DNA of 64,000 nucleotides from NCBI RefSeq assembly GCF_042676385.1, contig NZ_JBHTHA010000009.1, forward strand, positions 124,001 to 188,000, in the 5' to 3' direction. Positions 16,610 through 25,744 of the stretch are shown here, piece after piece. The notes below the pieces were generated by a model. That model did no database searches. It had not been told where the DNA came from and saw nothing but the letters and a program-made list of their open reading frames with translations. This DNA comes from Paenibacillus_E sp042676385. GTDB lineage: Bacteria; Bacillota; Bacilli; Paenibacillales; NBRC-103111. Position 1 is the stretch's first letter; the number at the start of each line of letters is the position of its first letter. A program made the position numbers and the translations under genes.

Positions 16610-16903
16610 GTGAAATCACCTCTTCCATAGAGTTTTATTAGCAATAGCTGTGTTTTTCGAAAAGCTATGTAACGAACAAAGTATGCCACGAAAATGACGA
16701 TTTCATACGCGCAATTTTACTTTATATGGAAACTTTGGTTTCGGCTAAACGTCTATAGAAGCTAAGGGACTCAAGTGAAAGGAGTATAAGGAAATCGATA
16801 GGGAAAACCTATAAACCGAATAGGATTCATCTACTTCACAAATAGAGGCGAAACGGTTCATAATAGAAGAAAATGGAAGCTGTGAAAAGGTGAGGTGAGT
16901 TCG

Positions 16904-17476
16904 ATGGGGAAAGTGTTTGAAGCGATGCTCCCTGAGCATGAAGCATTTATTGTGAAGCAGCATATGTTCTTTGTCGGTTCGGCTCCGCTGGATGCGGAGG
17001 GGCATGTGAATCTATCGCCGAAAGGTCACGACGTGCTGCGCATTTTATCTCCGACCGAGGTGGCTTACTTGGATTTGACGGGAAGCGGCAATGAAACGAG
17101 CGCGCATCTTGAAGAAAACGGGAGAATTACGCTCATGTTCACTGCATTTGAGGGCCCGCCCATGATCCTTCGGTTGTATGGGGAGGGGCGTGTTATATTA
17201 CCAGGAACCTCCGAGTGGGAGGAACTGGCTCCGCGCTTTACACTGCTTCCGGGAGCTCGCCAAATCATCGTTGTTAACGTACATGTGGTCAAAACCTCAT
17301 GCGGATACAGCGTTCCGTACTACGCTTATGAGGGTGAGCGGGAAACGCTGCAGAAATGGGCGATCCAAAAGGGCGAGCAAGGACTGGATGAATACCATCG
17401 GGAAAAGAACATGGTGAGTATGGACGGCCTGGTGACAACGATCGGTCAAAAGTTATCCACAGATACTATGTCATAG
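16904..17476 (+). CDS. Pyridoxamine 5'-phosphate oxidase-related FMN-binding protein
   Basis: 190-residue single-domain flavin-binding protein of the split-barrel superfamily (FFVGSAPLDAEGHVNLSPKG; GSGNETSAHLEENGRITLMF). Family members bind FMN or F420, but this subgroup has no proven reaction. ATG 16904 is chosen over the upstream GTG at 16895 because AGGTGAG provides the Shine-Dalgarno. It is convergent with the thioesterase gene and stands alone. Confidence 0.85.
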   Translation: MGKVFEAMLPEHEAFIVKQHMFFVGSAPLDAEGHVNLSPKGHDVLRILSPTEVAYLDLTGSGNETSAHLEENGRITLMFTAFEGPPMILRLYGEGRVILPGTSEWEELAPRFTLLPGARQIIVVNVHVVKTSCGYSVPYYAYEGERETLQKWAIQKGEQGLDEYHREKNMVSMDGLVTTIGQKLSTDTMS

Positions 17477-17492
17477 CTAGCTTAACAACCGC

Positions 17493-17885
17493 TCATTCAA
17501 AATGCTTCCGCAGCTCAGCAGGCACTTCACGGCTCTTGCGAGTGCGGCTGTCCATCGTCACGCTGGTGACAAGGGCGTCCGCGCAGAGCTCGCCGCGCTC
17601 GTTGATAATTTCCTGCTTCAGTACATAGCTGGAACGACCGATTTTTTCAGGCTGGCAGGTGACGGTTAATTTATCGCCTTGCATGCACTCTTTTTTATAA
17701 TTGATATTGATGTTGACCGTCACGGTTTGAATGCCCATTTGGCTGAAAGCATCGTAGGGCAGTTCAGACTGTTCGTACCATTCTTCGCGGCCCCATTCAA
17801 GGTATTCCAAGTATTTGGCGTTATTGACATGCCCGTTCACATCGATTTCGGTGGATCGGACGATAATGTCGAGGTTGGATTTCAT
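17493..17885 (-). CDS. Acyl-CoA thioesterase (4HBT/YbgC-type hotdog)
   Basis: 130-residue hotdog-fold protein with the 4HBT signature: RSTEIDVNGHVNNAKYLEYL supplies the catalytic acidic residue, and INYKKECMQGDKLTV follows. It would hydrolyse an acyl-CoA thioester; the substrate is unknown. AAGGAG is upstream of the ATG. Monocistronic, convergent with the flavin-binding protein gene. Confidence 0.85.
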   Translation of the reverse strand: MKSNLDIIVRSTEIDVNGHVNNAKYLEYLEWGREEWYEQSELPYDAFSQMGIQTVTVNININYKKECMQGDKLTVTCQPEKIGRSSYVLKQEIINERGELCADALVTSVTMDSRTRKSREVPAELRKHFE

Positions 17886-17993
17886 GGGCTGTAGACTCCT
17901 TTATAATGAGGATTTATCTTGGAACCTGATATTCGTGTGTGTTGGCTGATACTGTTCTCGGGAGCCCGCCACAATAACCTTGGATTGTTTTTA

Positions 17994-18181
17994 CTGTAAG
18001 GTCCGATTTGGGTGTTACAGAGAGCGGGGGCGTGAGAAACTATACTGTAGCACCCTTTTGGGCTCTTACGCCTAGGTAAATGATCGAAAATAAGGGAAAT
18101 CGCAGTTGTAACTCCCTTTTAGGACGCTACAGAGGCAGCAAACAGCATATCTCTGACTGTAAGGCCCTTTTGGACAGCTAC
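17994..18181. repeat. Phased intergenic repeat, GTAG class (locus 2)
   Basis: Four dyads (17994-18020, 18047-18069, 18107-18131, 18159-18181) of the form GTA-N-CCCTTTTGG-N-TAC, centred at about 18007, 18058, 18119 and 18170: spacings 51, 61 and 51 bp. The sequence between dyads is not repeated, so the spacing is kept without recent duplication. It occupies most of the 374-bp gap between the thioesterase and Lrp genes; a 77-residue frame through it is not credible. Confidence 0.88.
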
Positions 18182-18259
18182 TGGCGCCGTCCATGTCATA
18201 ATGCTGTTCAGTGGCAACATTTCACCCGGATCGACCTCCGCTGCGTGTGCCGCCAACGA

Positions 18260-18700
18260 TTAGGCAAGTATAGCCTCAGGGATCAGCGGTCTATGCTCAA
18301 CGGGAGAGGATAACACAATGAGTGTTGTCGGTTTCCCGTAAGCCATTGATGCGTCGATGAACGCTTCGAGCGTAAGGACCGATGCGGTCGTGATTTTGGT
18401 CAAATAGCTGAATGCCCCGGTAATGCGATGGGTCTCTACGACGTCGGGGTAGATCTTCACGAACTCCACATATTTTTTGCAGTGTTCGGTTTCCATCAGG
18501 ATGTACGCGGTTACGCGTTTTTCTAATTTGTCCGGCGCCACGACAGCGCGATAAGCGACGATCACGCCCGCATCCTCCAGTTTGCGCACGCGTTCGGTGA
18601 CGGCAGGTGAGGTGAGGCCGATGATTTTGCCAAGTTCGGTCATGCTGAGCCGGGCATTTTCTTGTAAATGTTCGATGATTTTTTTGTCGATTTCATCCAT
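18260..18700 (-). CDS. Lrp/AsnC-family regulator
   Basis: 146-residue Lrp-type protein: N-terminal HTH (DEIDKKIIEHLQENARLSMT, then GLTSPAVTERVRKLEDAGVI) and a C-terminal RAM ligand domain (ITGAFSYLTKITTASVLTLE). Such proteins sense amino acids. It is divergent from the cysteine-hydrolase gene at 18853 with about 150 bp between, so it may regulate that gene. Confidence 0.9.
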   Translation of the reverse strand: MDEIDKKIIEHLQENARLSMTELGKIIGLTSPAVTERVRKLEDAGVIVAYRAVVAPDKLEKRVTAYILMETEHCKKYVEFVKIYPDVVETHRITGAFSYLTKITTASVLTLEAFIDASMAYGKPTTLIVLSSPVEHRPLIPEAILA

Positions 18701-18852
18701 ACCGATCAGTCCTTTGGATATTAAAGTAATGGGTCTATTATATCTGAATTTTCAAAGAAAAAACTAGTCAACGCTTTCATCATCCCATGTAAGAAGAGCG
18801 AATAGACCGATATAATAAGCGATATCCATTATGAGAGGCAGTTGAGTGTAGG

Positions 18853-19404
18853 ATGATGGCATTGATTGTAATCGACGTACAGAAAGCTTTTGAGGATCCG
18901 GCATGGGGATCCAGAAATAATCCTCAGGCCGAGGGGCAGATCGCTTTCCTGTTGGAGTCATGGAGAAAGCGGGAGATGCCTATCATCTATGTCAGGCATG
19001 TTAGTCGGGAACGTTTTGCTAGAGGCACGGTGGGCTTCGAGTTTAAAACGGAGGCTATGCCGCTCCCAGGGGAAACGGTGTTAGAAAAAACGGTGAACAG
19101 TGCGTTTATCGGCACGGATTTAGAGCAACGGCTGCGTGAGCTCTCTTGTGATACGGTCGTGATCGTAGGGCTAACCACGAATCATTGCGTGGAAACAACA
19201 ACGCGGATGGCGGGCAATCTGGGATTCACGGCATATCTCGTCTCCGATGCGACGGCAACGTTTGACCGTGTTGGTCCCGATGGGTATGTGCATAAGGCGG
19301 AGGAGATTCATCGAATGACGCTTGCCAATCTCCATGAGGAGTTCGCGACGATTGTGACTACCCGTGAGCTGATGGAGCGCCTGACCGATCCTGAAGTATT
19401 GTAG
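18853..19404 (+). CDS. Isochorismatase-like cysteine hydrolase
   Basis: 183-residue cysteine hydrolase with the family triad: D8 (LIVIDVQ), Lys in LEKTVNSAFIGT and Cys in GLTTNHCVETTTR. The family includes nicotinamidases, isochorismatases and N-carbamoyl amidases; nothing here fixes the substrate, though the absence of a D-x-H metal motif argues against a nicotinamidase. ATG 18853 or 18856 may be used. It may be controlled by the divergent Lrp gene. Confidence 0.87.
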   Translation: MMALIVIDVQKAFEDPAWGSRNNPQAEGQIAFLLESWRKREMPIIYVRHVSRERFARGTVGFEFKTEAMPLPGETVLEKTVNSAFIGTDLEQRLRELSCDTVVIVGLTTNHCVETTTRMAGNLGFTAYLVSDATATFDRVGPDGYVHKAEEIHRMTLANLHEEFATIVTTRELMERLTDPEVL

Positions 19405-19465
19405 CTGTTTTTCAGTCGAAGAAGCTGCCTCGTTCATTATGTATAGGAAACAGGTTCAACTGATA

Positions 19466-19652
19466 TTAACGGGAAAACCTACTTATAAATGGGTTCTAAT
19501 TCGCTGTTCGGGCACATTTAGAAGGAAAAAATGCCGCTAAATGAACCGTAATTCGAGGATTTCAAGATAAAAACTGATATTACCGCCAGAAATTCCAGCT
19601 AATTCTCCCACAACCATATTTTCAATATAATTAAAGGTATGTTTCCTGTTAA
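19466..19652. repeat. Phased intergenic repeat, TTAA class (locus 2, degenerate)
   Basis: Four 22-23-bp TTA-N-TAA elements at 19466-19488, 19517-19539, 19580-19602 and 19631-19652. Centres lie 51, 63 and 50-51 bp apart. The sequences between elements differ, yet the spacing matches the tandem loci at 11738 and 41562. It fills the first half of the 395-bp gap before fumC. Confidence 0.8.
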
Positions 19653-19715
19653 TTGTGCCCGGTTACCGTTCACCATAAGGAGGTATCAGCCCGTTCTCCC
19701 CGAACTGGAGAATCG

Positions 19716-19784
19716 ATGATAGATCCCCATAAGATGGGAATGCTATGTCGGGACAGAAATTCAGAAGAATGTTTACTCAGCTGA
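19716..19784 (+). CDS. Possible 22-residue leader peptide upstream of fumC
   Basis: Short frame starting ATG 19716 behind GGAG at 5 nt, ending TGA 19782-19784, two bases before the fumC Shine-Dalgarno. Peptide MIDPHKMGMLCRDRNSEECL plus two residues. The close link of its stop to the next ribosome site is what suggests translational coupling. No attenuator hairpin is visible and the call is weak. Confidence 0.3.
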   Translation: MIDPHKMGMLCRDRNSEECLLS

Positions 19785-19799
19785 AAAGAGGTGCTGAAT

Positions 19800-21200
19800 A
19801 TGACCATGGAGCAAGATCAAGGATACCGCGTGGAACGTGACACGATGGGGGAAATCAGAGTACCTGTGGATAAGTTGTGGGGCGCTCAGACACAGCGAAG
19901 CTACGAGAATTTCAAGATAGGCACCGAGCGGATGCCGCTCAGGCTGATCCAAGCGTTTGCGCTGTTGAAAAAGGCCGCTGCACAAGTAAATCGCGAGCTT
20001 GGCGGGTTGACGCCGGAGAAGGCGGAAGCCATCATGCAGGCGGCTGACGAGATCGTGGAGGGGCGCTGGAACGACGAGTTCCCGCTCGTCGTCTGGCAGA
20101 CGGGCAGCGGGACGCAGTCGAACATGAACGTTAATGAGGTCATCGCCCATCGCGGCAATGAGCTGCTCCAGGGGGATGGCTCCCAGCGCATCCATCCCAA
20201 CGATGACGTGAATCGTTCGCAGAGCTCGAACGATACGTTCCCGACGGCGATGCATGTCGCAGGCGTCATCGCCGTAGAGGAAGAGCTGCTGCCGGCGCTG
20301 GCGCTGCTGCAGGAGACGATGCGCGGCAAGATGGAGGCCTATGCCGACATCGTCAAGATCGGCCGCACCCACCTGCAGGACGCCACCCCGCTGACGCTGG
20401 GGCAGGAGATCAGCGGCTGGTGGGCGATGCTGGAGCAGGCCGGGCGCATGGTGCGCGCCAGCGTGGAGGCGATGCGTGAGCTGGCCATCGGCGGCACCGC
20501 GGTCGGCACAGGGCTGAACGCGCATCCCGAGTTCGGCGCGCGCGTCGCCGAGGCGCTCACGCGCGAGACGGGTACGCGCTTCGTCTCGGCGGCAAACAAA
20601 TTTCATGCGCTGACCAGCCATGATCAGATCGTATACACGCACGGCGCGCTGAAGGCGCTGGCGGCGAACTTGATGAAGATCGCCAACGACGTGCGTTGGC
20701 TGGCGAGCGGTCCCCGCTGTGGAATTGGGGAAATCACGATTCCGGAGAACGAGCCCGGCAGCTCGATCATGCCGGGCAAGGTCAATCCGACCCAGAGCGA
20801 GGCGATGACGATGGTCGTCTGCCAAGTGATGGGCAACGATGCGGCCATCGGTTTTGCCGCGAGTCAGGGCAACTTTGAGCTGAACGTGTTCAAGCCCGTT
20901 ATCATTCATAACTTCCTGCAGTCCGTGCGGCTGCTGGCGGATGCGATGCGCTCGTTCAACGACAACTGCCTCGTAGGCATGGAACCGAACCGCGAAGTGA
21001 TTCAGCGCAACCTCGAGCAGTCGCTTATGCTGGTGACGGCACTTAACCCGCACATTGGGTATGAAAAAGCGGCAAGCATCGCCAAGCAGGCTCACAAGGA
21101 AGGGCTGACGTTGAAAGAGTCTGCGTTACGCAGCGGTTATTTGACTGCTGAGCAGTTCGATAGTTACGTACGTCCGGAAGAGATGGTGCATCCGAAATAA
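19800..21200 (+). CDS. fumC: Class II fumarate hydratase
   Basis: 466-residue homotetrameric fumarase that interconverts fumarate and L-malate in the TCA cycle, iron-independent. The signature GSSIMPGKVNPTQSE is present, and the N-terminus (YRVERDTMGEIRVPVDKLWG) and QTGSGTQSNMNVNEVI are fumarase-specific rather than aspartase-specific. ATG 19800 follows AAGAGGTG by 7 nt. The middle of the gene (20280-20600) is very GC-rich, which is why long but false frames appear on the other strand. A terminator follows. Confidence 0.95.
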   Translation: MTMEQDQGYRVERDTMGEIRVPVDKLWGAQTQRSYENFKIGTERMPLRLIQAFALLKKAAAQVNRELGGLTPEKAEAIMQAADEIVEGRWNDEFPLVVWQTGSGTQSNMNVNEVIAHRGNELLQGDGSQRIHPNDDVNRSQSSNDTFPTAMHVAGVIAVEEELLPALALLQETMRGKMEAYADIVKIGRTHLQDATPLTLGQEISGWWAMLEQAGRMVRASVEAMRELAIGGTAVGTGLNAHPEFGARVAEALTRETGTRFVSAANKFHALTSHDQIVYTHGALKALAANLMKIANDVRWLASGPRCGIGEITIPENEPGSSIMPGKVNPTQSEAMTMVVCQVMGNDAAIGFAASQGNFELNVFKPVIIHNFLQSVRLLADAMRSFNDNCLVGMEPNREVIQRNLEQSLMLVTALNPHIGYEKAASIAKQAHKEGLTLKESALRSGYLTAEQFDSYVRPEEMVHPK

Positions 21201-21229
21201 CGATCCGTGCGGACTAAACAGAAGAAGAT

Positions 21230-21267
21230 AACCTGTACGAACCCATTGGGGTAAGTGCAGGTTTTTT
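21230..21267 (+). terminator. Terminator after fumC
   Basis: AACCTG (21230-21235) / CAGGTT (from 21258) with a T-run to 21267. Confidence 0.8.
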
Positions 21268-21428
21268 CGCGTTAAAAGGGAACCTTTTTCGCGTCCGGGG
21301 AGACTCCGACTTTCGGATGCATGTGGCAAAAGGAGTGTCGGGCGTTTGGAAAATTACTTTTCTGGGAAGTGTAAACCCGTAGAAATTGGCGTAATTGAGC
21401 GCGCATCGTCTCGGAAGCTAACAAGTTA

Positions 21429-22157
21429 TTAGCCTTGCTGACCCACAAAGAAGAAGAGAAATCCTCCTGCTGCTATGAGAAGTACCCAACTCAGGGTTGC
21501 CCTAAGACTTGGCGCGGGCCCGCTGCGCAGTACCTGGATACCAAGCGGAACGAGGGCTACACAAAGCCCAATCGCAGCAGCTATTGAGAACGAAGTTGTT
21601 CCTTTAAGGACGCCCAAGGGAAGTGCAGCCATTAGCCCCAATACTATAGCCCGAATGAATCCGAGCGTTCCTGAACGGTAAGCGCCTATAGCAAGGACGA
21701 TCCATCCTAGCATGATGGCAAGATTGAGTGTACTGAAAATGTGGAACGCTCCGTAGGAGTCGGCAACGGCTTTCGCTGCAAGCTCCACGCCTTGCGAACG
21801 AACCAGCTGAAATGCCAGGTGATCGATGCCGGCATGAAACGTGCGGGCAAACAGCCCAAAGATGGCGAACATGCCGCCCCAAAAGGCCCACCCGGGCCTT
21901 TTGGCGTTGATCATCCTTACGAGTGTAAGGATGGCAGGCCACATCAGCACATTGCCTGCTGCAAAAGCGCTGTAAGAGGCAGCTATTAGATTCGGGTGAT
22001 CTTTGTAAGCCGTCAGCTGCTCTGGGAAGAAAAAATGAAACGGCAGTCGTAGGACGACTCCGATGAAGATCAGCGTCGGACCTAAGATCAGCGTGATTCC
22101 ACCGATCCAACGGCCTGGGAACCACGGATCCTCTTTTCTCATGACATTTTCATTCAT
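21429..22157 (-). CDS. Seven-helix membrane protein of unknown function
   Basis: 242-residue polytopic membrane protein with about seven hydrophobic segments and a His in the FHAGIDHLAFQL loop. I do not recognise a family. It stands alone between fumC and the ABC cluster, pointing away from the latter; no clear Shine-Dalgarno at other starts competes with 22157. Confidence 0.7.
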   Translation of the reverse strand: MNENVMRKEDPWFPGRWIGGITLILGPTLIFIGVVLRLPFHFFFPEQLTAYKDHPNLIAASYSAFAAGNVLMWPAILTLVRMINAKRPGWAFWGGMFAIFGLFARTFHAGIDHLAFQLVRSQGVELAAKAVADSYGAFHIFSTLNLAIMLGWIVLAIGAYRSGTLGFIRAIVLGLMAALPLGVLKGTTSFSIAAAIGLCVALVPLGIQVLRSGPAPSLRATLSWVLLIAAGGFLFFFVGQQG

Positions 22158-22347
22158 AGACTTTCACCTCGCAATGGATATGGAAACATTTATGAGACGT
22201 AAATGACTCGTGTTATCCATTCAACCCATTTCCTTCACGCCTAGTTATCCATGTTTAATCTTAGTTATATCAAGATACCCTAAGAATCAAGTACTCTTAG
22301 TAATGTAAGCACATACATTTCAGAGCACTTGGGAGGTCATAGATCAG

Positions 22348-23691
22348 ATGAAGAAATCATTGAAACAATGGGTTGGCGTAGGCACAACGGTCATCATGGC
22401 CGCAACGATGGTTGCAGGCTGCGGCAGCACCACGAATACAGCGCAAGACACAAGCAAGCCGAGCGCAGCGGCAACCGCTAACGCGAAACCGTTCGCAGGC
22501 AAGACGATCTCGCTCGTTACTGCGAACCATCCTTGGGCGGATGCGATTAAGCCATTGCTGCCAGACTTCGAGAAAGAAACGGGCATTAAGGTGAATGTCG
22601 AGAGCTTTTTCGAGGATCAGCTTACACAAAAGCTGACCGTACAATTCACTTCCGGTTCTGCAACGCCTGACGTATTCATGTATCGCCCGCTGCAAGAGGG
22701 CAAGCTGTTCTTCAAAAACGGTTGGGTTCAACCGCTTGACGACTACACGAAAAAAGACGCGAACTACGACTTTAACGACTTCGCCAAATCGGCGATCGGC
22801 TCTACGACGGTAGATGCGAAGTTGGCCGGTATCCCGATTATTACGGAGCAAGAGATTTTGTACTACCGCAAAGATTTGCTGCAAAAAGCCGGCATCGCTG
22901 TGCCAAAAACGCTGGATGAACTTCAAGCGGCCGTGAAAAAGCTGCACGATCCGAAAAATGAAATGTACGGTTTCGTGGCTAGGGGACAACGTTCACCACT
23001 GGTAACTCAAGTTTCTTCCTTCTTATACTCGGAAGGCGCTGACTTCACGACTGGCGATAAAGCAACCATTAATACGCCTGAAGCGGTTAAAGCTTTCACA
23101 ACTTATGGAACATTACTCAAGGATTACGCGCCTCCAGGCGTACTGAATATGTCTTGGCCGCAAGCCTTCGGTATTTTCGCTCAAGGGAAAGTCGCTTTCT
23201 TAACGGATGCGAACTCACTCTATCAGAACGCTACCGACCCAGCGAAGTCCCAAGTTGCCGATAAAGTCGGATTTGCCGTATTCCCTGGCGGAAAAGCAGG
23301 ATCCAAGCCTTACAGCATCACATCATGGGGTCTGGCGATGAACGCCAAATCGGGCAATAAAGACGCTACTTGGGAATTCATCAAGTGGGCGACAAGCAAA
23401 GATATCGTGCTGAAAACCCAGCAAAAAGGCAACCCTGGCGCCCGCGTTTCTGTTTGGGATAAACCGGAAGGTACAACAGGCTTCCCGGCTGAGCTTGTTC
23501 CGATTATTAAAGAAAGCTCCAAAGCCGGCGTTGACCACGACCGTCCGACCGTCATCAGCGTAGGCGAAGCTCGTGACGCAGTAGGCGAAATCGTACAAAA
23601 GCTGATGACAGGCGAAACGAACATCCAGCCTGTTGCCGACAAAGCCAACCAAGCGCTGCAAACGATCATGGACAAAGACAAAACGAAATAG
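22348..23691 (+). CDS. Sugar ABC transporter substrate-binding lipoprotein
   Basis: 447-residue family 1 extracellular binding protein with a lipoprotein signal (VAGCGS; Cys near residue 25) that anchors it to the outer face of the membrane. Body motifs include FEKETGIKVNVESF and the late KWATSKDIVLKTQQ. It is the first gene of a 22.3-31 kb unit: two permeases, a YesMN two-component pair, an aldolase and a sugar-acid dehydratase. The neighbours suggest galactonate or a galactonate- or uronate-containing oligosaccharide as ligand (inference). GGAGGT lies 10 nt upstream of the ATG. Confidence 0.9.
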   Translation: MKKSLKQWVGVGTTVIMAATMVAGCGSTTNTAQDTSKPSAAATANAKPFAGKTISLVTANHPWADAIKPLLPDFEKETGIKVNVESFFEDQLTQKLTVQFTSGSATPDVFMYRPLQEGKLFFKNGWVQPLDDYTKKDANYDFNDFAKSAIGSTTVDAKLAGIPIITEQEILYYRKDLLQKAGIAVPKTLDELQAAVKKLHDPKNEMYGFVARGQRSPLVTQVSSFLYSEGADFTTGDKATINTPEAVKAFTTYGTLLKDYAPPGVLNMSWPQAFGIFAQGKVAFLTDANSLYQNATDPAKSQVADKVGFAVFPGGKAGSKPYSITSWGLAMNAKSGNKDATWEFIKWATSKDIVLKTQQKGNPGARVSVWDKPEGTTGFPAELVPIIKESSKAGVDHDRPTVISVGEARDAVGEIVQKLMTGETNIQPVADKANQALQTIMDKDKTK

Positions 23692-23841
23692 TCCACTTTG
23701 ATAACGAAGTTATTCAGGATGTTATATCGACTTCGAATCTTGAACGAAATCCGGGAAGTCCGGTACTCACGTAGCACATCACTACGCTCCGTTCCTCCTT
23801 CACCGGATTTCGTCCAACCTTCTCGGTTCTGAAAGTGGACT
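23690..23841. other. Nested intercistronic inverted repeat between binding protein and permease
   Basis: AGTCCACTTT (23690-23699, starting at the stop codon) pairs with AAAGTGGACT (23832-23841), and inside it CGAAATCCGG pairs with CCGGATTTCG. No T-run follows. Such structures can protect the upstream mRNA so that binding protein exceeds permease, or they can be a small palindromic repeat element. Confidence 0.7.
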
Positions 23842-23866
23842 TTATAAAACACATATCAAATTCTCC

Positions 23867-23899
23867 GATCAAAAGGGTCATCATATGGCCCTTTTGATC
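23867..23899. other. Second intercistronic hairpin
   Basis: Perfect 11-bp arms GATCAAAAGGG (23867-23877) and CCCTTTTGATC (23889-23899) just ahead of the permease ribosome site, without a following T-run. Confidence 0.7.
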
Positions 23900-23939
23900 A
23901 CATATGGGGATTTCATTCATCAGGAAGGGGGAATGCAGT

Positions 23940-24821
23940 GTGCAATACAGTTGGTTTAACCGCAACTTAAAATGGATTTATACGCTTCCGGCCGTCTTCT
24001 TCGTCCTCATCATGATGCTGTTTCCAATCATCTACACGGTTCGGATCAGCTTCTACGAGTGGAGCATGTCGGCGACAACGCCGCCTGCGTGGGTTGGCTT
24101 GGGAAATTATATCGCTTTATTGAAAGATGCACGTTTCTGGCATGCAGCCGGCTCTACGTTTTACTTTACGATCATGGCTCTGGCGCTGGAAGTGATTTTG
24201 GGCATTGCAATCGCCCTGCTGCTTTCCAGAGAATTCAGAGGGAAAAATCTGGTGAAGACCGTGTTCCTGCTTCCCATGGTAGCGACTCCGGTCGCAATGG
24301 GTCTGGTTTGGATGCTGATCTACGAGCCTACCATTGGTGTAGCCAATATGATGCTCAAAGCGATGGGACTTCAGCCTTTGCTGTGGCTGGCCTCGCCGAA
24401 TCAAGTAATTCCGTCCCTCGTGATCGTAGACGTCTGGGAATGGACGCCGATGATCGCCCTCATCATCATGGCAGGATTAGCTACGCTTCCAACAGATCCT
24501 TATGAAGCTGCGGATGTGGATGGCGCTAGCGCTTGGAGGAAATTCGTCTCTATTACACTGCCGCTCTTAAGACCTACGATCATCGTGGCTGCGATGCTGC
24601 GTCTGATCGACGTGCTGAAGACATTCGATATCATCTACGCGACTACGCAAGGCGGACCGAACTTCGCTTCGGAGACGCTCAATCTTTACGGTTACGTGCA
24701 AGGCTTTCAGTACTTTAAGCTGGGCTCGGCTTCATCCTTGCTTGTCATTTTCTTCGCCCTGGTGATGGGCTTAACGTTATTCATGATCTGGATGCGCAAA
24801 CGATTGGAGGGAGCGTCATGA
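23940..24821 (+). CDS. ABC sugar permease (MalF-like)
   Basis: 293-residue inner-membrane permease with six transmembrane helices and the EAA loop EAADVDGASAWRKFVSITLP that docks the ATPase. It forms a heterodimer with the next gene's product. I start at GTG 23940 because AGGGGG lies about 7 nt upstream; the ATG at 23904 lacks a ribosome site. It overlaps the next gene by 4 nt. Confidence 0.9.
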   Translation: MQYSWFNRNLKWIYTLPAVFFVLIMMLFPIIYTVRISFYEWSMSATTPPAWVGLGNYIALLKDARFWHAAGSTFYFTIMALALEVILGIAIALLLSREFRGKNLVKTVFLLPMVATPVAMGLVWMLIYEPTIGVANMMLKAMGLQPLLWLASPNQVIPSLVIVDVWEWTPMIALIIMAGLATLPTDPYEAADVDGASAWRKFVSITLPLLRPTIIVAAMLRLIDVLKTFDIIYATTQGGPNFASETLNLYGYVQGFQYFKLGSASSLLVIFFALVMGLTLFMIWMRKRLEGAS

Positions 24822-25633
24822 AAAAGAATAAAGGCAAAAGCATCCTCCAGACGCTGCTCACGTTCCTAGTTCTCATTGTCTTTGCTTTTCCGTTCATATG
24901 GATGCTGCTAGCTTCTTTCAAGACGCAGGCGCAGATTTTGTCTACGGGGCAGCTCTTTATTTTCAAGCCTACTTTTCACAATTACGTTAGCGTATTTAAG
25001 GAGTATAACTTCCTGAAGTTTATTTGGAACAGTTTTCTTGTCGCTTTTGGTTCGACGCTTCTTTCCTTGATTCTCGGCCTGCCGGCCGCGTATGCGATTG
25101 CAAGGCATCACCTTCAAAAATTAGGGCTGCTTATCCTGGTTGCGAGAATTATCCCGGGAATTACGTTCCTGATTCCTTGGTTTATCCTGTTCTCCAAAAT
25201 TCATTTGGTGGACACGTATACAGCACTCATTTTGAGCCATATGCTTGTCGGGCTTCCGTTCATTATCTGGATTATGATTTCGTTCTTTGAGGCGCTGCCG
25301 ACCGAGATTGAAGAGTCTGCGCTCATTGACGGATGTACGCATCATCAAGTGTTTCTGCGCATTATTTTGCCGATTTCCGGTCCGGGCGTCATCACGTCAT
25401 CGCTGCTTTCCTTTATTTTTTCGTGGAACAATTTTATGTTCTCGGTCATTCTGGCAGGGGACAAAACCAAAACATTACCGATTGCCGTCTTTAATTTCAT
25501 GTCTTATTCCGAAATCAATTGGGGCGCTCTGATGGCAGCCGCATGTATCATCACTTTGCCTGTCCTGCTCATCGCGTTGGTATCTCAACGCTATGTCGTC
25601 AGCGGACTTGCCGCAGGTGCTGTAAAAGGCTAA
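24818..25633 (+). CDS. ABC sugar permease (MalG-like)
   Basis: 271-residue permease with six transmembrane helices, the EAA-loop segment EIEESALIDGCTHHQVFLRI and the typical C-terminal YVVSGLAAGAVKG. It pairs with the preceding permease. No ATP-binding subunit follows; the family typically shares an MsmX/UgpC-type ATPase encoded elsewhere. A hairpin with arms ACTATAC/GTATAGT and inner GCCTTTC/GAAAGGC (25644-25695) separates it from the kinase gene. Confidence 0.9.
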   Translation: MKKNKGKSILQTLLTFLVLIVFAFPFIWMLLASFKTQAQILSTGQLFIFKPTFHNYVSVFKEYNFLKFIWNSFLVAFGSTLLSLILGLPAAYAIARHHLQKLGLLILVARIIPGITFLIPWFILFSKIHLVDTYTALILSHMLVGLPFIIWIMISFFEALPTEIEESALIDGCTHHQVFLRIILPISGPGVITSSLLSFIFSWNNFMFSVILAGDKTKTLPIAVFNFMSYSEINWGALMAAACIITLPVLLIALVSQRYVVSGLAAGAVKG

Positions 25634-25744
25634 TCATGGAAAGACTATACTGCGGGAACGAACGCCTTTCTTTTGAAAGGCTTCTCTCGTATAGTTAGGT
25701 TCTAGGTTAGTCAGTCCAGCGGAAGCGTGGAAGGTGATCAGCAC

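Noticed and set aside
19653..19799. Riboswitch or T-box upstream of fumC
   Set aside because: No T-box sequence, no terminator/antiterminator pair and no known riboswitch core could be recognised.
19773..21095. 440-codon open frame on the minus strand across fumC
   Set aside because: Shadow of GC-rich fumC: His/Arg/Leu-rich, no family motif, while the + frame matches class II fumarase along its whole length.
22303..22317. cre (CcpA) site upstream of the first importer
   Set aside because: ATGTAAGCACATACA differs at the central G of the consensus and no promoter could be placed around it; kept out of the features.
23310..23852. 180-codon minus-strand frame at the end of the binding-protein gene
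   Set aside because: Shadow frame continuing through the inverted repeat; no start signal.
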